From Chaetorhynchus papuensis (lineage: Eukaryota > Chordata > Aves > Passeriformes > Rhipiduridae), in contig VWYX01000852.1 of assembly GCA_013396525.1 (NCBI GenBank), positions 124,001-188,000 of the forward strand: a stretch of DNA of 64,000 nt, given 5' to 3'. Below the pieces are notes generated by a model. The model made no database searches. It worked only from the letters and a program-made list of their open reading frames with translations, and was not told where the DNA came from. Position 1 is the stretch's first letter. Each line of letters opens with the position of its first letter. The translations under genes and the position numbers were made by a program. Below, one piece after another: positions 47,341 to 60,100 of this stretch.

Positions 47341-50300
47341 AGAGAGGAAAAAGCAATAGTTTATAAAGCCATTTTCACAGCATCCCCATAATTTTAGGCT
47401 GTGTCTGAGGCTTCATTTTGAACGAAACTCCATAGATAAACTGTTATTCATGGCAACGCCTGCAAAGTCCTCAGCAGCCCCCAGAGAACGCTGCCTGCTC
47501 AGAACGGGCTTTCCCTCAGATTTATTTGTGAAGAACAAAGGGCAATTTTCCCATCCTGGCAGCAGCAGCCCACGTGGCAGATGCCACTCAGGGGGGTTAT
47601 CTTCCAGCACTTCTTTTATTGAAAACATAATCAAATTCCAGGCTGTGTGTGGCCGGGGAATGAGCCCCGGGGAGCGCTTCCCACATGGAGCTGGCTGCGT
47701 TTGCTGTGGGTGGCCGCTGCATGGCCAGTGCCAGCCACAGTTCCACCCTGGGCAGGTGGCACAGCAGAGGAGCCCCCTCATATTTCCCTGCTGGGCATCC
47801 TGGGGTGGTCAGTCCCACATGGCAGCAGGGATAGTTCGTCCCGGTGTGGGGACAAGAAGACGACTTCCCGCTTGCCTTGTCCCTCGCCTCGTTCCTCCCA
47901 GAGCCTTTCTCCTCCCAGACCTTTGCTCCCGGCAGCACAGCCCGCAGTGAGTCTCAGCCAGGCTTTAAGCATCTGGGCATTATGAGTTTGGGTGTTCCTG
48001 AGCCAACAGAGCAGTTGGCCCTGTTGTCCTGGACACATTCCCATGCTCCCTGCTCCGCTCGTGAGTTGGCTCTGGGGTCGTGAGAGCCCCTGGGAGCAAT
48101 GAGCATCTCCCAGCCCAGGCACTGCTGGCCCGGCTCAGCTGCTCTGTGGCATGGGATGGCTGAGTGCCATCTGCCAGCCTCACCTCGCGGGCCTGGGCCA
48201 CTCCCAGTGGGGCACAGACGAGCTGCCGGCAAATGTCGGTGACCTCCAAGCAGCCGCGGTTTGGGGACAGGGAATTTTCCAAGCAGAAGGGGAGAGAGTA
48301 AAGAAGACGGGGGAGCAGAGGCGAAGCACAGGAGCAGCTCCAAGAGCTCCTCTCGAGACCCAGCAAGTGCCAAAGTTAATACATTTAATACATTTCGTAC
48401 GCGCTCTGCCAGCCATTAGGAGCGTGCTTGTTTTGTCATTGCTCTGAGGCAATCGCGGGAAGCGTCTGTCCTCTGAGCGCACGGGGGAAAATGAGAGTGC
48501 CCTGAGCTGGAGTGGTCAGCCAAAAATAACGCACGGCTTTATCCTTGGAAGGAAACTGGGCACTGGTTGGAGGACAGAAGTTGGGTGCAATACTTGAAAC
48601 AATGTGACATTTCCACGCGTTAGGGGCGTGTGCACTGTAGGAGACATTCAGGGTGCGGCGTCACCAGTCCCTCGTGTGCTGTCACCCGCGGTCAGAGGAG
48701 AGCAGCTCTCCAGGAGCCACGTCCCAGTCCCGTGGCCTTCCACTGCCTCACCTCACCGCAGCTAAAACCTGGAACAGCCACAAAGCAGTGAGTGACCTGG
48801 ATAAAGCACTGAGGTGTCCATCTCTCCTGCTCGCCAGTGGACGATCCCTTAACAGTGTCTTAGCTCTGAATGCTGGGCTGGTGCTGCTGTCAGCGTGGGC
48901 TCCCTTGGGGAGCAGTGACCATGATGGGGGAGCCCCCCAGCCCATTTCACCCATTTCCCCATCACAGCTCCAAACCATGAGAAATTTCTCTCAGCTGTAT
49001 GAATATTTAAAGTAACTTGCCGGATCTCAAGGGGTCCCCACCTCGCCTTCTTAGGGGTGGTAATGAGCTCTGAATAGGAAATTAGGAATAATTATAACCC
49101 ATTCATCCCTTTAATAATGAGTCAAATAATTCCAGTGCCTGTTGGCAGAACTTCTCTGGAAGTTCTCCATCCTGTGTGATCTGAAGTGCTGCCTGAGTTA
49201 GTGGCTTCTCTCTTTGCATTACCTTACGGACTTTACAGCCCTTTCAGCTCAGAGTTAACTTTCCAATTCCAGCGGTGACTTGAGGAATTCCCAGGCACGT
49301 CCAAGGACGGAAAGCCAAATTCTGCATTCCCAAAGCTAATATATAGAGAGACAACAACAGAAAAAAGGAGCTTATGACTAAACACTTCGGGAGCTGACGA
49401 GCACAGCAGTATTTTAAGCTCCTGCCTGCTATCTTTGGACTGTGACTCTCTGATGACTAACAAAATATTTGCTTTTTTTCCCTTTATGGGCCTGTGATTT
49501 CACTGTCTGAATCTTGTCCTATTGACCCAAAGAGCTTCAATTTCAAAGCTATTAAAACCTAATTTTCTATACCAGGCTCCTGAGACAGACACTAACTTCC
49601 ATAGAATAATTCATTTCTTTCCTCTGAAAAAAAAGCAAAGAAAAAAGGGAGAAGCAAAGGACATTGGAGTGGTTGTTCAAAGGGAAGTCCAGGCCAGCAG
49701 CTGCCTGTGTTCACTGCTGATACTTCTCTCCGCAGTGTCCTTCCAGAGGAGGAGCAGGAACGCTCGGATCAGCGCCCGTGGAGCAGCAGCTCTGTTTGCA
49801 CAGGACAACTGCGGTTCCCTGATAACACCCAGAGCCCCTGCGCTGTCCTGCCGTGGGCAGCGCTGGCAGCCAAGGTCTGTTCCTCTGGGACAGAGCAAAC
49901 TTCCAGCCGCCTCTACCTCCAAAGTGTTCGGGTTTGCTGTATCCCAGGCACTGGTCCACAGCCGAGCTTCACGTTCTGTGCTGTGAGCAGTGGGGAAATG
50001 GGGGTGTTTTGGTGGGCTGGGCTATAGCAGGGCCATGGGGCCACACTGATTCTCCCTCCTCTACCCACCCCACTCAGGGCCTGCTTGGGTGCCAGCAAAC
50101 CCTAGAGCTGGTGCTGCTCTGCCGAGACGCCCTTTCGTATTCCCCATCGTGATAACGCTTTGTTGGATAAGTGCTTTTTAAACCCTACAGATAGATAGAG
50201 TATCTGGAGTGGCATTTTAAAAGAGAAAATTGAGACAAGATTCATTACAGGCACCAGTAAATGTCAAACATTTTATCAACTGTGTAAAGTGCCGTGTTAA

Positions 50301-50627
50301 GCTGTCTTTTCCCCCCAAAGCTTGATTAAAACTATAAATGCCTTTTTAATATTAATATTATTCTCTTCCCTGTGCAGCTTGTTTGGTTATTTGCAGTGAC
50401 AGGAATGGGATGGTTCTTGGTGGAGGAGGCAGTGTGGTCATCAGGAACCCTGAGGCTCCACTTGGCCCTGGCAGTGCAACTGCCCACCCCACACCCTGTC
50501 CCACTGTGGGGCCCCTGTCCCGGTGCCTTGCACCCTGCCAGACTCAGCCCCTCTCCGAAATCCTCCTGCATGCATCACTCTCACACGTGGCACGGTGTCT
50601 CTAACAGGTCCCCCTCACTAAGCTGTG

Positions 50628-50666
50628 TTTAATTAAAAGCTGGCTCTCTGTTGCAGGTGCTAATTA
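50628..50666. promoter_or_regulatory. Paired homeodomain-type motif block, copy 1
   Basis: TTTAATTAAAAGC is followed 18 bases later by GCTAATTA. The same two motifs with the same 18-base spacing occur at 54938-54976. TAATTA is the known homeodomain core; the function here is inferred. Confidence 0.4.
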
Positions 50667-51437
50667 GCACTCCTCTTGGCTTGGAGGCGCAGACTCCATC
50701 AATATCTAAATCCATAGTTGAAACCCAGCACAATAATAAATACTGTGCTGGCTGTTTCACCAGGATCCCAAAGTTCCCTCTGTGAATCCACATGGATCCA
50801 GCTCTGGCAGCACTAAGTGGGTCACCCAAGCCAGCCCCCAGGCTGGGAAGGGTCCACACCTTTCCCCAAAAACTCCTGGAATCTACATTAAACTTCTCCT
50901 TCAATGTGACTTTCCTTCCTGGTGTTTGCAGCCAGGAGAGCAGCCTTCCTTGGGCAGAGCCATGGGGCACACCTGACCCTCCCTGGGTCCCTGCAGGATC
51001 ATTCCAGGGAGCCAAGCTGTGTTTCCTGCACCAAGATATTCAGAATCAGATTTTCAAGCAAATTATTCACTATAAAAATGACTTCTGTTCCAGATGCATC
51101 CAATCTTCTTAAAGGGTGCGGCTCCCAATAGCAGAACAAACTCATGAAAAATACATGACCTGCAGTGTCTCTGGAATATTTATTTATCCAGCAAGACTCA
51201 CTCAGGGCATCATGATGCTGCCAAGGGTGTGCTGCACTGTCAGGAGCTGGCACCAGTGACCATCTCTGGAGCCTCTCCCTGCCAGGTTTTGGGGACCAGC
51301 CAGTGCTCCTGTGCCACCCACAGGTACCCCACCAGGGAGCTCAGAGTTGTGTCAGGGCCACAGGATAAGCCAGTGAACACTGTCCAGAGAATCCAGTGCT
51401 GGATCTACCAGTGAGGTTTTGGGGCAGGCACGAAGCT

Positions 51438-51477
51438 GTGCCGGGTGGCAGCAGCTCGTGCCAGGTGGCAGCAGCTC
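51438..51477. repeat. Tandem duplication, 2 x 20 bases
   Basis: GTGCC(G/A)GGTGGCAGCAGCTC is present twice in direct succession with one difference. Confidence 0.9.
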
Positions 51478-54400
51478 CTGTCCTGATCGGTCACCTGGGC
51501 TTGGGGGGACAGCAGTTCCTCCAGCAGCTGGATGAGGTTGAGCCAGTGTTTGTCCTGTGCTTTTCTGATATTTTCCCTGAAAGCTGCCTTCAGCCAGGAG
51601 CTGCTCTGGCAGCTTCACCTGCCTTCCTTTCCCTAATTGCAAGAATAATACAGCCGTGCTGTCGGACAGAAGTGCTAGCCCTGGGAGTTAGGCTGGGTGG
51701 TGGCATGGCAACAAGGCTATACATTCATTTTGTAGCACTTGATAGGTAAACCAAAATGCAATAAACAAATTAACTCTCTGTGAGGATTAAGGCTGCCCAT
51801 GCTCAGATGAAAAGGCTCTCGCAAGCCAGAGCTTTCCGCTCGCCCGGTCCAGTGAGGGGAGTGGTGCAGGTGGCAGGAGTCGTGTCCCAACTGCCTGGGG
51901 GAGGGAGACAGCCACAGGAACCCAGCTGAGCCCCCAGCAGTGATGCAGTGGTGGCATGGGGCCATCACTGGCAAATTGTAAAGGAATTTCAGACTCGTGC
52001 TGCTGTGTCAAATCTCCGAACTCGTCCTTAAAGAGCAGCTCTTTACCAAACATGACACCGCTCACTGCTAGAGACCTTAACGATGCTGCCCATCTGCCAG
52101 CACCAGTGCTTGGCCTCGGCTATGCAGGCGCTGTCTGGCAGAGCCACTTAAAAAGACAGAGAGGAAAAAGGGATGCAGAGAGCATGGGGGGAGTGCAGAG
52201 GTTGCTCTGTTGCAATAAAACAGAGATTTAATGGTGCTGGGTGAGACCACTGTGTGCTCTGCGGGCAGTGCAGGCTGCAGGCCCACTGCCTTCACCCCCA
52301 AGTACTTGCCCTTCATAGATGAAGGAGCTGGTAACTGCTGTCCCCAAACAGCCTCGGTGGCTTTGGGACATGGTGGCCTCCTGCCTGGTACCAGGAGGGA
52401 GCCTAAATATCTCCCCTTGTACCTGAGGGCTGTCCTCAAGGGAGAAGTGCAGGACGACGAACAGCTTCCAGGGGTAACTTCATCCCTGCATCACCTCTGA
52501 TACTGACCCGTGGTTATCAGACTGCAATCCTGCGCCAAGAGCACCACCGCAGTGGGCTGGAGTCAGACCTTTAACTGCCAGAGCAAGGAGATTATTTATT
52601 TCTCAGATATGGGCTGGCAGCAGGAGATTCACACAAGCCTGGAGAGAAGGGAGGGTTGGCATCTCCAGCCTGGGCAGTCCTGCGGATCACCCCTGATTCC
52701 CAGTTACATAAAGCTCCTTATGCAGCAAACAATCGTGTTATTAAAGGCAGAAGGACAAGGTCCGATGTAATCCAGCGACTGTGACTAACTGGATTTATGG
52801 GCTCACTCCCACTGCTCAGTGCAGTAGCAGAAAGATCCCTCAGATCTTAAAGGAACTAATTTTGGCAAAGATCCTCGGCAGTGATTGTTCCCCTGGAGAA
52901 GGGACAAGGGCATGGAAGGAGGTTGGCGTGGTTAAGATTTTCTCCATTGGCTTTTCCAGCATCACAGTTTGAGCAGCCCACACAGGTACGGAGGTGGGTT
53001 TGTGCCTGCAGAGGTGGCTCAGAGCCTTAACTCCAATTTCCCCCCAAAACCATGCCGGGGAAAACCCAGTTTGTGGGGGGACCCCCACTGTGCCCTTCCC
53101 CTTGTTTCCTCAAGCTGTTTTGGGGACAGCAGTGGGTTTGGTCTCCGGAGGCGATGCTTCCCACCCACACTTGGCTGGCTGCTGCTGGGGCTGCTCCAGG
53201 TTTGGCTCCAGTGCCGATGCCCTCCCACTTCCGCCCAGACTCAGCGAATTCTCTCTGGCTCAGCACTGGGATAAAAAGCTCTTTTTTCTTTCATCCAAGC
53301 AGGCACTGAGGGATGTCCATCATGCCCCGGGTGCTTTCCTAGAGACGAATGCATTCCCATGGTCTGTGGCTCTCCGTGCCCTCCCTGTGTCCGGAACTTT
53401 TCCAGGTTTCCGTCTCCAGGTGTGGCACGATGAGTTGGGTGTTGGTGTTCCTGCGATGGTTTTGTTCCTGCTGTTTGTCACCCCTGGGAAGGGAAGAGTG
53501 CAATTCGGTGCCTGGTCTGAAGGGGAAAGTGGGCTTGGGGAGGGCTGTTGAGCAGGAGGCTTTGGGAACAGCCAATATTTATAGAACATGACAGCAGTGG
53601 CATTTGCAGATAATTTTGGATATTAAGGGAAAATAGCAGCATTTTCTTTCCCAGCTACACAAGGTATTTGTGCCGACAGCCTTCCCTGTCCCTCCTGATC
53701 CAGCACAGACTCCATTCCCAACACTGACTCCTGAAACTGCTCATGACTTTAGTCATCCTGAGACAGCACCAGAGGGTTTCATCCTTCCTGAGGCTCCGTC
53801 AGCCACAGCGCTGCCTTCAGCACTCCCACATCCAGAGCCCCAGTCAGCACCCACTCTGGGCACTGGTGCAGCCTCTGCCAAGGCATCTCAGCTCTGCCCT
53901 CAGCCGCACCACCCGCCCTCCCTCACCCCCACGCCCGGGCTGTGCCATGCATCGGAGGAAAGGAGAGCAAGTGGAAACAATTGGATTGACTCCAGCACCT
54001 GCCAGCCCTCCGCCTTCGCTCAAGTGGAAGAGAATCTTATAATTGTGAGAGTGTGCTTTAATTATATATTTGCAGAACAAGAAGTTCGGCTTTGGCGTTG
54101 ACGAGGAGGCGCCTGTTAATTGCCTCATTTGATCACCCAGTGCCAGTGTGCGGCTGAAACTTCTCTGGGCTGGCACAGGCAGGACACACGCCTGCTGGAC
54201 CTGGCACCTGTGGGGACAGGAGGCAGCCAGAGCATCCCAGTGGGACCAGGAGAGGCATCCTCCCTGGGGAATGCCACTCGGCTCTATTTTCCCTGGCCTT
54301 ACCTGTGTTGATTAAACCACCATACGCTGGGGTGCCATATGTCATCGTTTCCTACAGCCTTTTGAAAGTGCGAAGAAAGAGACAACTGTGAGACTGGCAC

Positions 54401-54937
54401 CGCCACGCTCGGCACCGCGGCATATGCTTTTTGGGAATACACTCAGCCCCTTATCATACCGGCAACCGGTAGCAGGACATATTGCCGGGCTGTTCTGGAG
54501 GCTTCAAAGTACAAGCGGTGGCCTCTGAGCTGGCCCTTCCCAGCATGAGTTGGGATTGGGTCCCACTGGGGGGGGGATCGATGCCCTGCGGCTGCACCAC
54601 CCCACAAGCTGAGGGTGTTGGGGCTGCCCCTGAACTGCTATCACCATCACCCAGGGCACCGGGAACCCAGAAACGCAGCTCAACTCACCCACGCAAACCA
54701 TCCTTCCAGATCATGCGGTGGCAATCACTCCTTGGCCCACGACTGCGTGAGATCTGGGGCTGGCTGTGGGCTCACCACTTCCCCCATTTCCCATTTCTCG
54801 CTTTTCCTCTCTGGAAAATCATGCAGAAGGCTTCCCGAGCTTGGAGTGCCACAGCATTCCCGCGGCGGGCGCTCAGGCCGGCTGCCTTATGTAAGTGAGG
54901 GAGGGACCTTGCAGAACTCCCTCCATTCTGAGGCTGA

Positions 54938-54976
54938 TTTAATTAAAAGCCAGTTTTATGGTGCCTGCGCTAATTA
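54938..54976. promoter_or_regulatory. Paired homeodomain-type motif block, copy 2
   Basis: TTTAATTAAAAGC and GCTAATTA occur with exactly 18 bases between them, matching copy 1 at 50628. About half of the intervening 18 bases also agree, which suggests common descent of the two blocks and not only two chance motif pairs. Confidence 0.4.
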
Positions 54977-57009
54977 TAACTTTTGAGCCCAGAGGGTCAA
55001 AATGAACTTGTTGCTTATAATTCTGTAATTCAAATCTGCTGCGAAGAGTTGGGATGCTCAGAAATTTTCCAAATAATTCATCTCTATAATTGTGCTTTGC
55101 TGATAGGGGTTTTTTCTCACTTGAACTTTTTTTGTGCGCTCATATGCAAAGGCGACCGCCTGGGGATGTGTTCCTTGCAAAAAGTAGGGATGCTGATCCT
55201 TGAAACTATTATGCTGGTGAACAGTAATAATTATCCATGTTTTTTAATACTGCAGTGTAAGATATCCAGGCAACTGAGCGCTGCGGAAGGGAAAACCGCC
55301 CCGGGGAAACACCGAGTGCTTTTCTCTGGTGAGAGCGGTGGCAGATTCCCGTTGGGATGAGGTGTTGAGAGCACAGACTCCAGAATAAGCATCGACCTGC
55401 TTCACACGGGGCAAAGAAACCACTCCTGACTTCTCTTACACCTACTTTGGAACACACTGAGAAAATTGAAAGGAAAAATAAAAGACTAGTCTACATTCAG
55501 AGCGGGAAAAGGCAACGCTGGATGGATTCTGGAGCAGAGATGGGTCTCCTGGGCACAAGCTGTTTTTCCTGAACACACAATGAAAAATCGTGGCAAACTC
55601 TCCCAGGAGTTTTTAATTCTCTATCCAGTGATGTCAGAGCTGTTCCCATCCTGCATCACCCACCCCAGTGGCTCTTATTCCTGAGGGGTGAGGTGGGAGA
55701 GCAGCTTACCCGCTGCTCGACATCAGTGTTCCTGAAGCCTCAGCCGGGAATCTGGGGCCGGGGGGGTGGCAGCTCCAGAACTGACAGCGGGCTCAGCCTT
55801 GGGGTCTGAGCTTGAGATGGGTCCGGTTGATGGAGCAGAGCAGAGGTTGGGGTACAGAGCTCCACCCCCTCCTCACAGGAGCCCTTCCTTCCTGAGCACG
55901 AGGAGCTGGCGTTCAGAAAGGGAAAACCCAGCTAAGTTTGTTGAAAAGGTTGCAATCTGTTAATAAGCAAATTGCTCACTTAATTACGTTAATGATGCTT
56001 TCACAGAGCTACTGTTACTGCCAATACAAAGGGGAAAAAGGGAGAAAAGATAAAAAACCTGGACTAGCAAAGCCTCGATTACAGACAAGTGAGGGACACG
56101 ACCCTTTGTGAAGCTCCGCTGCTGCCCGTTGCGCGGGATCCCTTTGGTGCTCTCCCACGAGCGAAGGTCTCTGGGGAAGACGCAACTCTCGATGTTGGGG
56201 ATTCCTACAGCCACAGGCTGGTCGGGATAAAAATAAATCCCAGGGTTTCAAGGTGCGCAAATGTCAGCATTCCATCAGCACAAGCTGGCCCATGAGGGCA
56301 CAGCCCCATCAGCCCTTGACGATCCCACGGGAATGCCGCCATGGAGCAGCAGTGTCTCTAAGCGTATGCTTAAGCATGCTGCTAATTAGGGCTGGCGAGA
56401 ACGCGTGCGGTAATTACATTTTTGTGCCGTTAAAACAGCAGCTACAATTGTTGGATAAATAGACGGAGCAAAAGCAAATATGTTTGTTTCTCCCTTACCT
56501 TGTACATTTCGGGAAGAAGCACCAGCTGCCTCGCAAAACATATTTGTTATTCACTCAGAACACACTTTAAAAACTGGGAATAAACAGCAAAGTCAAAATA
56601 TTTGGTTTCCACGGCAAGCTGCGGCTGCTGAAGGACTTGTCACGGCGTGGAAGCTGAGGAGCAGCAAGCCACAAATTTGTGGCATTAAAACGAGGAAGGA
56701 ATATTTTGAAATCAAAAGGTTTCTGTTCAGCCTGGGCTGCTTTGACATTGAGCTGCCACGGCGTCAAGTCACATCATTCCACAGGCATGGATCTGCACCC
56801 CCTGAGGAAGGCAGCCACCTCCACCACTCCCGAGGGAACAAAGCTTTCTGAAACCCTCCTGTTTGCTGACTCTTCATGCCTAAAACACTCCAACAACCCC
56901 TTCGGTGGCTCATTTCAGCAGCATGTGGATAAATGATGACAGGGCTGGGCAGCTGGGCTTTCCTGAAGGATTCTCCTCCAAGGTGGAGCAGATGAGCACT
57001 CCTGGTCCC

Positions 57010-57150
57010 ATAAAGGTCCCATACATTTGTAGTAATGGTCCAATCTACCAGGGCAGGTTGCTTCAAGCCCCATCCACCCTGGCCTGGAACACTTCCAGGG
57101 ATGGGATATCAACAGCTTCTCTGGCCAAATTTTCAGGCACTTTAGACACC
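57010..57150 (-). mobile_element. CR1 LINE 3' fragment, - orientation
   Basis: On the given strand the order is CATAAAGGTCCC, CAGGTTGCTTCAAGCCCCATCCA, CCTGG, GAACACTTCCAGGGATGGG, CAACAGCTTCTCTGG and a CAGGCAC-like block. This is the reverse complement of the avian CR1 3' region. The copy is diverged and truncated at both ends. Confidence 0.85.
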
Positions 57151-60100
57151 CATTAGCTGGGGTGGGAGGTCTGGAGGGGCCGATGGGCACCAGTGACAGC
57201 CAAGCACGTGCCATGCCCACCACCCACCTTCCCCATGCTGGGAAGCCCAATAATCTGGTTTTCCTCAGCCCCAGAGAGAACAAGCTCAACATAAATATTC
57301 ATCTGCTCAAGTGAAAGCAGGAGCCCGTGTTTCCTCGAGTGGAACTAACTGAAAAGCAACGATAGTTTTCTGAAAAATGCAAGATTATGTACACAGAAGC
57401 AATTACATATAAACTTATTAATTATTTAACAGCTTGTTAATGAGCGAGCTTGGGTCTCGTAGCTCAGCCGACCCACCCGTTTGCTGCCGTGGGCTGCTGG
57501 GCAGGGGGAGCTCAGGGACCCAGATGCTTTTCACATCTTAAGCGATGAGCTTGGGAGGCCACGCTCCAGGAGGGGATAGGAAGAGGTCAGCTGTGGGCCA
57601 GGATGCAGCGGCGCAGCAGACCCCCTCATCTCCAGCTCCAGATGCCTGCACACAGCCTGGAAGCATTAGCTGCATTACACGCTTTTGAAATTCTCATTAA
57701 ACATGTATAAATGGAAATTATTTTATTTTCTAATGCAAGCAAAATATTTGCATTGATAGAAAACGCCTGTTCCTGGAGCAGCGCTGGTGTGCGGCACAGC
57801 CAGGGCCTCTGGCCCTGAACCTCCTGCAAATGGAGTTTCTCACTTTTGCTGGAATTCCCAACATCCCAAGCACTGAGATGTGCTGTCACAGTGAACGGTT
57901 TCACACTGTCAGCTGTGGGAGGGCTCAGGTCAGGTCCTGCTGTGTCCTGGAGGTGTCTCCATGGAGGTGACAGCAATGATGAGGTGGCTCTTCAATGACT
58001 GTGTGGTGCTGCTTTCAAAAATGTTTTTCACATCCTTCTGACCCATGCCAGGATCGCGATATGCTCCTATAAATAGGTGTGGGTTAAAGCCAGTGAGGTG
58101 TTTTCACCGAGCTTGGTGGAAGATCTGTGCATAATAAAAGTAAAAAGGACTAAATGCTGGGAAATGCCAACAAGAGGACGATTGTTACCTCTGGTGAGCA
58201 GGGTATGTACATCACCTACACACAGATCGTTTACCTGTGGGTTAATGGACATGGAACCCAAAATATTCCATGTAATCATGTATGTGGGTCCCTTTGCACA
58301 TAGGAAAAACCCTGCCCAGCCCCAGCCCCTGTCATGCAGCAGTGGGAAGGTGACAATTCCCAGCTGTGAAGACGGATCAGCAGGACTGTGTGAGTGGGTG
58401 CAGCAGCTGAACTCAGCTGCAGAGAAAGCTGCTCAGATGGCAGAGTTTGAGGCTTTAAATCCCCTCGTCAGAGGCTGAGCTGCTCCTTGGTGCCTGCATG
58501 CCCTTGCTTTCTCTGTGTGTTTCAGAGTGGAAAGGCCTTCCTATTCCTCCCAGAGCCAAGTGTCCAAGCCCAGGGAAAGCTGTGTTTCCCTCTGAGTCTG
58601 CATGGAACTGGTGGCAGAGAAAAAGGCAGGAATATCCCCCAGAAGGAGTGATGATGGGATGGACTCTGGGCACACCATGTCCCTGCTACGCCACAGAGAG
58701 CACCAGCCTTTCCCCTTGCACCTGCCTCTTGGGGACACCATACTCCCCCCCAGATGGCAGCTGAGCTGCTCCTGCAGCTGGGGAAAACGCAGAAGTGGGT
58801 GAGGAATGGGCAGAACTGGTGAGCAAAGCAGTGGTGGGGTGGGGGGCATGCAGGGGGTGCAGCAGCCAGGGGCACTCCTGTCTCTGCTGGGTCTGAGGAC
58901 GCTCATTGCAGCGAGGCGCCGATCGATGAGCTTGCACTTAATTCTCTTTCCTCTTCAGACGCGAGGACAATTTAAATTGAAATGTCACCTAGATTATCCA
59001 AATTTGATGTAATCTGCTTCCAGATGTCAGACTCTCATTGACGGTAATCTTTTTTCCCCCATGAGTTAATTTGCTTATTCCTAAGGGAAGCGATGCGAGG
59101 TCTGGTTAACATGACTCTGCAGAGGCTGTGTTGGGATTTGGGCAAACAAGGTTTATCACTGGGGCTGGCAGCTCCTCCCCAACCTTCTCTATTAAAAAGC
59201 TCTTTCAGAGGCATTGGCAGCAGGGATTTCCACGTCTCAGTGGAAAGGCTTCCTGCAGAAGATGTGTAGGTTTAGAGGGGAAAAAGGAGTCCTATTGAAT
59301 TTTTCCATTTGTGTGGCTGCTGAGGAGTTCCATTGCATTATTCATCCTGGGAACTGGGTAAACCAGGAAAGTTAAAGAGAGAAATTGCTGCTGTAAGTCG
59401 AGGGGTTTTAACATGCAAATGACGTTTTTTTATTCCTAACAATAGAACCGTTGGATTTTTAATTTTACACCCTCTGTGCTCAGCTCACTATGCAGACACG
59501 CGAGTCCTACAGCTCTGACTGTCACCTTCCCTATTTCCATTGCTGTTGAGCAGCTCTCAGATCCACAATGATTTTACGGACCTGCCCTTTTCTGCTGCAT
59601 CTGCTCGAGCAGGGGAAAGGATCCAGACATCCAGGGAGTCACTTCTCGGCCCGAGTGCCAGCGTCTCTGATACAAAAATCACAGAATGGCAATTCCCCCA
59701 CCTGGAGATTTCATTGTGAGGTTTTCAATCACAGATCTTTATTTTTGTTTTTTCACAGACCTCTGTCAACTGCTCAGGGTAAAGCTGTCGGCAATCCATG
59801 GGACAGACGGTGTCCAGTCATGTCAGAGCTGCCCTGCTCACGTGGCTCTGGGGGAGGTGACAGCCAGGTCTCCCAGCCATGCTCACCAGAGGTGTCTGTT
59901 GCTATGTTTGACATCCAGCTGGAACACCAAGGTGCCTGTGCAAGGGCAAAGGCATTTCAGAGGTTTAAAGGTACACATTGACCCTGCTGCTTGTCAGTGT
60001 GATACTCTGGAGCTCTAAAAATAGAGCATCTCCGACCGAGGAGAGATATTTTTGGAAAAGCTCGTTACTGCAGCCGATCCGTGTCGTTACTGCAGCCCCT

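Larger units (their letters stand above)
44020..57009. other. Intergenic DNA
   Basis: No gene is recognised over 13 kb. The stretch holds a degenerate minisatellite (46058-46178), a 2 x 20-base duplication (51438-51477), a paired motif block (50628-50666 and 54938-54976), an ATGCTTAAGCAT palindrome (56366-56377) and several AT-rich blocks (47080-47340, 49060-49140, 50150-50370, 54980-55260). Confidence 0.65.

Noticed and set aside
52994..53551. 185-codon + strand open frame
   Set aside because: It has no recognisable domain, the composition matches its GC-rich surroundings, and there is no evidence of an exon.
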